DNA of 64,000 bases from Liquidambar formosana. Taxonomy: Eukaryota; Streptophyta; Magnoliopsida; Saxifragales; Altingiaceae. The translations under genes and the position numbers were made by a program. Position 1 is the stretch's first letter; every line of letters starts with the position of its first letter. Below, one piece after another: positions 57,347-64,000 of the stretch. The notes beneath the pieces were generated by a model. It was not told where the DNA came from, ran no database searches, and worked only from the letters and a program-made list of their open reading frames with translations. The DNA lies in the NCBI GenBank assembly GCA_039720395.1, contig CM077826.1:38654790-38718789 (forward strand), in the 5' to 3' direction.

Positions 57347-58414
57347 AGAATGATCAAAGGTAGAGAAGGAGAAAGACTCGAAAGGCTGGTAGTTCCTCTG
57401 TTAGGTTTATCGACCTTTTTTTTTTTTTTTTTGGGTTACTTAGGTTGATTGACTTACTAAAAACCGTGTTTCTTTCTTTCAAAAAAAAAAAAAAAAAAAA
57501 AAACATAAGAAGAAGAAGGTGTTGTATATACAGCAACTGGCGTGACATTTTCTAACTGATATTTCTAACCGACAATCATTAGTACTTCCATGGTTATTAT
57601 GATATACTAACTTAGTATGTCACGTTAGTTACTGCAATTAGTAAAAAAAAAAAAAAAAAAACCGTGTTTCTTTTGGAAAAATAACATTAAGTTAAATTTC
57701 AACAAGCCCATAATGTTAAGCCATTTTTCATGTAACCCCCATAGAAAAGATGGTTATAATGTGTTTTAAACAGTTTATAAATTTAGTAATTAGTGCGACT
57801 GTTAATCATTATTTATGAAATTAGACGGAAAAATGTCATGTGATCACCGTTAGTTTCACTAATAGCAATTAATTGTCACGCTAATTTCTAAATACTATCT
57901 AAAACACATTACAACTACTTTTTTTGGAAGGTTACAGGAAAAATAGTCAAATATTAGAGAGATTTCTTGTAGTTTACCCATAATATTATTATTAAAACAA
58001 TTTCCCACAATGGGGCTTTGAGAATACTTTTTTCAACCATGTTTATTCGAAAGATAACATTATTATTAAAACAATTTCCCACAATAGCACTTTGGGAATA
58101 CGTTTTTTTTCCTCCTCAAAATTGCACTTTCGTTGAACTCCCCATGGGTCGATGCTTCCCACAAAGGCCACATCACCCAATAAAACCGCTAATCCCAATA
58201 ACGATGTTACAGTCACAGATCTCTCTAGTAACTCTCTCTTCTCTGAGTGAATATGCTATATGTACATAATGAAAACTCTCTCTTTTCTGAGTGAATACAT
58301 ACATAATGACTATAAATACGCTATAACTACTATGGGTCCAAAGACATACTTCTTGTGCTCTACGCACTCCAAAACATCCCAGGAGGCTTTCTAGCCTTGA
58401 AGACACACGTCCAT
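57347..58414. other. AT-rich flank with homopolymer runs and a short duplication
   Basis: Contains a T-run (about 57418-57433), an A-run (about 57480-57502) and another A-run (about 57642-57660), with ACCGTGTTTCTTT near each A-run. A diverged direct duplication of about 65 bp occurs at about 57978-58035 and 58045-58100 (ATTATTATTAAAACAATTTC). No gene recognised. Confidence 0.5.
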
Positions 58415-59110
58415 CAATCATTAATCGAAGCACTAATCCACTTTTAGAATCCAGAAAGCATGTGCTTTCGCTTTGGGGAATTGGAACTTACTTCTACTTT
58501 AGAAGAGTTCTCGCAACTATTAGGACTTTCGCATGATGAACCCATACTAATTTCACCATTCAACACAGGTAACAAGGAAAGCATGAGCCAACTTCTAGGA
58601 ATCCCATTCTCATTCTTTGAGTCAACTCTCGGGATACATGGAACACTAAGCAGATGTTTAATGAGGTTTTACATGAATTCTTCCCTTTAGAGGGATGTTA
58701 TTACAACAAGCAGAAGCTCTTCGGCAATAAAAACTACTAGTCAAAGTATCGCTCCAAGGAACTTATCCTAGCAGTTTTGGGAACCACAGTCTTCTCCGAC
58801 CGCCTTGATTCCATGGACAGTAATATAGCATCAATCCTCTTGAGGATAGGCATGAAAGGTTCACTTGTATCAATGATTTTAGGCAAATTACTGTGTTCCC
58901 TCACATACTGCAATACACATCGAAGAGCAACGTTCTTTAGTTGTGCAGCCTTTTTACAAGTCTAGTTCTTGGAGCACTTTGCAAAATTCAAGTCCATCAA
59001 AACCCGAGGATATTTCAAGCTTGATCTCATCGATCAATATAAGAAGCTCGCTAAAGATCCCGTCAACACGCTACAATAGCATCATGGGTCTCCTACCTGA
59101 AAGACCTCAC
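58415..59110 (+). pseudogene. DUF7745-like (transposon-associated) remnant
   Basis: Plus-strand pieces in several frames: FGELELTSTLEEFSQLLG (58472-58525), then VLGTTVFSDRLDSMD and GMKGSLVSMILGKLLCSL (58770-58900), then FLEHFAKFK and YFKLDLIDQYKKL (58968-59055). The FGxxELTPTLEE pattern and the later LFGTVxF...LxYC order resemble DUF7745, a domain of plant transposon-derived proteins. Several stops and frameshifts lie between. Assignment is by recalled motif pattern. It ends where the inverted Copia leader starts. Confidence 0.5.
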
Positions 59111-59185
59111 TGAAGATCGTATCATATAGAGAACACAGTAGTTATCTCTGACACAAGCAATCATACAATGCCCAGACCACTACTT

Positions 59186-61825
59186 TTCTTGTTGAGCTCC
59201 ACCATGCTCCTTTGGGTCCACCATGCTCCTTTGTGCACTCTCGATCACATAACATTTATATAATTTAAAGAAAGAGATACATAAGGGAAATGTAGGGTAC
59301 AAAAGAGAATGATAGAGAGAGAGAAAGTGGCATGCAAGCCCCAATAAAAATTTACATCACCAATCATAAATTACAACACTTTGAAAAATATCACAATCCA
59401 TAAGACGGTCAATCACAATTGGTTTATTATGTCTTAGTCCATAATCATCATCCATCCATATCCATACAATCACATTGCATAATAAAAGAAATAACTGTAA
59501 GCAATAAAACATATGGGCATTATGGTACTTCAATTAATTGAACTTCATTAATCTCATTAATGCTACCTAATCGCATTAGGGGACCTCAAATTTTTATTTC
59601 CAGAATTAAAAAAATGAAAATAATCTATTTACATTACTTTCTAAAATAGGAATTTCCAAAACCCTAATTTTAGAATGCATGAATTAAAACCATTTTAACT
59701 CATTAATTCCCCATTATTGTTTTAACCTATTCTAATTATGTTTTAACACTTTAAAACATTCAATTTTAATTAATCAAATTAATTAAAATCATTAGAATAA
59801 TTAAAACAACCCAATAATACATTTAATATCATATATTAGGGTATTATTGATTATTATAATTAATAAAACATTTTTATTTAATTATAATTTTCCAAAAATT
59901 ATTTTAATTCGAAAACTGTTTTAAACAATTTAAAACATTATAAAATTAATCAATAGTAATTAGAAAATTAATTTCAGAATTAAATAAAACCAAACTTTTA
60001 ATTAATTGATGCATTAGGGTTTCCTGAAACACTAAACCCTAGTTGCAATAAAACCCTAACTCAAACCCTAGTTTATCAATGCCAATGATTGGTCATCAAT
60101 TGGCCAATCATTAAACCCTAAGTTTAAGGCAATTGATAACTAAGATTAGGGTTTCATTTAATGCATCATTACCGTTTTAATTAGAAAAATTAAATGCATC
60201 ATTAGGGTTTCCTAAACCCTAAACCCTATGTTCATTAATGACACTAATTAAACCCTAAACCCTTAATGACAATGATTGGTCATTAATGTCCAATCATTTA
60301 ACCTAAGTTAATATCCATTAATTAATAGAATTAGGGTTTCAATTAATGCATTAATTAGATTAGGGTTTTATTGATTAAAATTAGGGTTTCATCATTAAAC
60401 TCAAAGGCTACCGCCTCAAAGGAGGAGGCTGCTGTGGGGAAAAGGAAGTTGTCGGACCCACCACTGGCAATGGCAAGCTCTAGCAACCATTAGGGTGCGC
60501 GCTTGGGTTAGGGCTAAGCCCCTAGGTGAGGGTTTGGGTGGTCTAAGGCGCTGTATGGGTCAATTTCATAAGGGTTTCTAAAACCCCAACTGCTGCCGCA
60601 TAAAGAGAAGAAGCTTCATCAAGCTTTCATGGCTGCCACACTTGAAATGATGATCGACTTCTCAAGCCAAAGCTACCATTGAGTCATGTCCCCACATGAA
60701 TTTTGACCCCCATGGAAGAAGAATGGATGATCAAATCATCCCTAAACAGCCCACACAAATTGTTTTATGAAGAAGACCTAGAATTCTGCAGAAATAGATA
60801 ACATATTGCAAAAGCTTCTAAAACCCTGCTTGCTGCCATGGTTAGGACTCCAAACCAATTAGGTTTGAATCCCTCATGTCTTATGAAACTAATAGGAGTG
60901 GTTTCATGCTTTTTGGTGCTCTCTAGCTCAAGTTATGGGTGAAAACCCATGGCTGGTTTAAAGTGCCGAAAAATCTGCTATGAAGGTTCTTGTAAAAATC
61001 AAACTTTTTGATTCTTTTTCCATCAAAACTCTTTTGAAACTTCAAGATTATTATACATACATTATGTATAATGTATCTACCTATAATTAGCATAAATTTT
61101 GTAGGGGTAATTGATCAAATCAATTACAAGAACCTTAGGGTTTCTAAACCCTAGGTTCAGCCCCATGGAAGAACACCAAACTCCTTCTTCTTCTTAATTC
61201 GATTTTAATGCATCCAATACATATAAAAATTGTATAAACAAAATATATAATTATATATAATCATCATATGATTTATATATATCAAAATAACAAAAGAAGA
61301 TGATGACGAACAACCTAGGATTCCGAACCCTAAGTTTGGCCAACATGAAGAAACTCTAGCTTTCCAAAAACTTAGTTCTTGCATCTTAATCCAATTATGA
61401 TGCATCCGACTAGTTGAGAACCCTTCCTTACCATGTCTAGAACATAACCCAAGTGGTGGCAACCATTGCCATGCCTTTGATCAGCACCAAAAGGTCATAG
61501 TTGCTGTTGTTGCATTATTCCCACGTAAAACTGTTTTCCCAAACAGTCTATAGTAAAAAATTCACAACTTTCGCTACAGAACTCAAATCGACATACTGTT
61601 TATTGGGTTGAAAAGCTAATTCGAAGAGATTTCTAACCATCTATGGCTTGAAAATTTTGGAGAAGAAATCTGATTTTGGCATGCAAAACAAGATGACGGT
61701 TTTTCATGGCTACCACGAAAACTGTTCATAACAGTTTTATAAAACCTTAGTTTTCTTTAAACTAATTAGAAAATCATTAACTAATTAATTGTACCATAAA
61801 TTCCAGCCAATATGGTGTTTGTATG
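59186..61825 (-). mobile_element. Copia family A leader fragment, inverted
   Basis: Minus-strand counterpart of the leader at 10065-13908. Near 61800 it reads (minus strand) ATACAAACACCATATTGGCTGG, as at 10095. It contains the palindromic ATGATTGGTCATT...CCAATCAT units at 60085-60111 and 60272-60297, and GGAGCATGGTGGA-type repeats near 59200-59240. It has no LTR or primer-binding site because the Gypsy LTR at 61826 cut it about 25 bp inside. It preserves the empty site (60872-60878) for the Gypsy insertion at 11005. Confidence 0.8.
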
Positions 61826-64000
61826 TGTCACACCCCATTTTTGCACCACCTTACTAGGGCTCATCATTTCATGCATGTTTTTGTTTTGTTTTTGAGTCTA
61901 GTCACTTGCATTAGTTTCCTAGAGTCACAAGGACAATGGATATGAATTTTGGTTCAAATTGGAGTTGATCTTGAGGGATAATAAGAGCTTTTGTGACTTG
62001 AGGGGCATAATCGTCTTTTAAGTCCCAAACTTTTCATTTGACCTTGGAATGATCTCCAAATTGTCAATTGGAGTTCATATGGATGCATAAGAGGTATTTT
62101 TAGTGTCAATTTGGTAAGTCAATGGCTCGGGATTAAAATGGCTCGATGTGGTTCAAGTTGGTTAATTGACCCTTCCTTGGGTTAGCTCTAATTGACTCAC
62201 AATTACCAACCAAATCTTTTCAAATTGACTTTCATTAGTCATCATTTTACCCTCAAAAGTGTTTCATGAAGTTCAATTTTGATATGGCCTGATGATGAGT
62301 TTAGTGTGGTTATTTACGGATTATCCTTGAAGAATTAGTGCGAATCACAGCATGAGATTTTTGGTTAAAATGAAAAGAAAATTATTTTATTAAATTAGCC
62401 ATTTTTATCATGACACTAACACGTGTACGTATGTGATGAGTGTGTGTACGCACATACGATACATGTGCATGCGTGTTAGCGGTCAGTCTCCCAATTTTTA
62501 TAAAAGACAATTTCCTTTTCCTATTCAGATTAGAAGTCTTTTATCATTATAAAATACCTTTTGATTATTCTCCAAGGAAACCTAGTCCAGGAAGGAAAGG
62601 GAAACTCCAGATTTCAGCTATAAATACTCTCTTAATGTCTTTAAACAAGGGGGAAGAGAAGAGGGTTTGGAGGGAGTGAAATTCGTCATAATTCAGCAGC
62701 AGATTTTCTGAAAACCAGCAGTCGTATTTTAATCATAACTTTTTCATCCGAAGTCAGAATTTGATGAAATTGGTCTTGTTAGAACGATAATTCAATTCTC
62801 TACAACTTTGTATTTCACAAGCTTTGTCCAAATCCAACGTTTTCATACCCAAAAATGCGATTGAAGTTGCTGCTGCTGTAAAGTGACGAGAATCACTTTT
62901 TCTTTTCTCTTGTTCTCTTTTTGTTTTCTATTTCTTTTCAAAGTTGAGTGAATTTTGATCTCTTTGCTGTGATACCACTTTGACAAAGAGGAGGATTCGT
63001 GTTGGTTTGATTCACTCTAAAGACCTGAGGAGCCACGAACAATTACAAACACAAGGGGAGCCACTTCCTAAGGTATTCTCCTTCTCTATTCAAGCTTAAA
63101 CTAGGTTTTCATATGGGTTAGGCCTATTGCATGTTAAAGGTAACTTTTTTATCATGTATTAACACTCTAGCTAGTTAATATACATGGAATATCTATTTTT
63201 TATCTACTGTTTAGCATGCTTTAGGGCTGTCCTTTAGGTTTTTAATGCATAGTTATGATTCTTGTGCTCCTGCTTGTCCTTGTGCTAGGATTAGTGTCAT
63301 TGCATGTTAGAGTTAGGATTTTCATCATGTTATATTGCTTTAGTTAGTTAATATGCATGATTTAATTTCTGTTTAGTTTGGTTTTAGCATGATTAAAGTA
63401 TGTTTTGTATGTTTTTAAGCATATTTGTGAGTTTAGGGTTTTAGAGTCATTGTTTCGTGTTTGTTTTCATATAGCATGATAAAGTAGACTTTTTTATTTG
63501 GTTTTTCTTCGTGTTTGCTTTATATGTTTTTCATATGGAGTAAACATAATAGTTTTGCATGCATGTTAGTATGTTTTAGGGTTTTTATGCATGATATGGT
63601 TCTAGGAATATGTTAGGACTTATTATTGTTCGCTGTTTTTGCTATTGGCATGCTTAGTGGATGATTTTAGGTCATAATACTATTCTGTCCAGATTTGCAT
63701 GTTAGTGTTTTTGCATGGTTTTGAGCACTTGTAAGGGTGCAAATAGGTGTGGTATTTGTCCTATGGCAAATAGGGCTGCTTATGTCTGAAATGGCTAAAT
63801 GCTTGGAGCTAATTGCGCTCAGGTAAGTGGGTGTGAAGGTGCCCCAATTCACCTTTCTTCTTAACTCATTCTCTTCTCCCTATTTAGGGTTAATTCTTAA
63901 TATGATCCTATGGTTTAATTAGAGGTTTCCTTAACCAACAAAATTCTGGTTTTTATTAAAGTTTCCATTTTGTGGATTTCTTTCCTAAAATCAAACTTTC
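61826..64000 (+). mobile_element. Long Gypsy LTR, second copy (runs off the window)
   Basis: Starts TGTCACACCCCATTTTTGC and follows the solo LTR at 14017 for several hundred bases (TTGAGGGGCATAATCGT, GACCTTG(A/G)AATGATCTCCAA), and again near its middle (CCAATTCACCTTTC at 63845, as at 16350). The part from about 62285 to 63060 is unlike the first copy, and includes a run of ACGT/ATACG motifs (62420-62470). About 2.2 of an expected 3 kb lie within the window, so whether it is solo or part of a full element cannot be told. Confidence 0.75.

Overview
The window is nuclear DNA from a flowering plant, probably a dicot with a large, repeat-rich genome. It is AT-rich. It carries a CC-NB-ARC-LRR (CNL) resistance-type gene, a decayed paralog of it, introns with plant-type GT-AG borders, and many plant LTR retrotransposons, L1-type LINEs, TIR elements and a TRIM. 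The species cannot be named from the sequence.

Layout. At the left, after a Tourist-like MITE (228-541), lies the one convincing intact protein gene: an intronless CNL of 1222 residues at 1808-5476 (+). At the right, 52860-56637 (-), lies its paralog in opposite orientation. That copy keeps CC and NB-ARC (521 codons) but its LRR half is frameshifted, deleted and interrupted by two LINE-derived insertions, and a hAT-like element sits just upstream of its start. The leader just before the two ATGs is conserved between the paralogs, which fixes both starts. Between them, about 47 kb is almost entirely transposable elements.

Elements delimited here by target-site duplications (TSDs): a Gypsy solo LTR (11005-13048, -) inside a Copia leader; a second, 3.1-kb Gypsy solo LTR (14017-17120, TSD ACTGT); an intact 331-bp TRIM (24221-24551, TSD AGAAT); a Copia solo LTR on the minus strand (25134-38468, TSD AAAAG) split by a whole Copia element (25689-37428, TSD TTCAC), whose 3' LTR is split by another Gypsy solo LTR (34710-36812); and an internally deleted minus-strand Copia (45256-50646, TSD GAAAG) holding a non-autonomous hAT-like element (46909-48576, TSD GCTAGAAG). 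A decayed L1 LINE occupies 41009-44808. The right end holds a DUF7745-like remnant, an inverted Copia leader fragment and the start of another copy of the 3.1-kb Gypsy LTR.

The other host-like gene is a five-exon, phase-consistent minus-strand remnant of a replication protein A large-subunit-like protein (23254-24828). The TRIM lies in one of its introns, about 6 bp past the splice donor, and the nested Copia block lies upstream of it. No RNA gene, CRISPR array or operon-like structure was seen. Nothing here looks like a wholly new system. The most useful observations are the dated nest of insertions, the inverted CNL pair with unusual MHD motifs, and dense regulatory-looking motif clusters inside LTRs.
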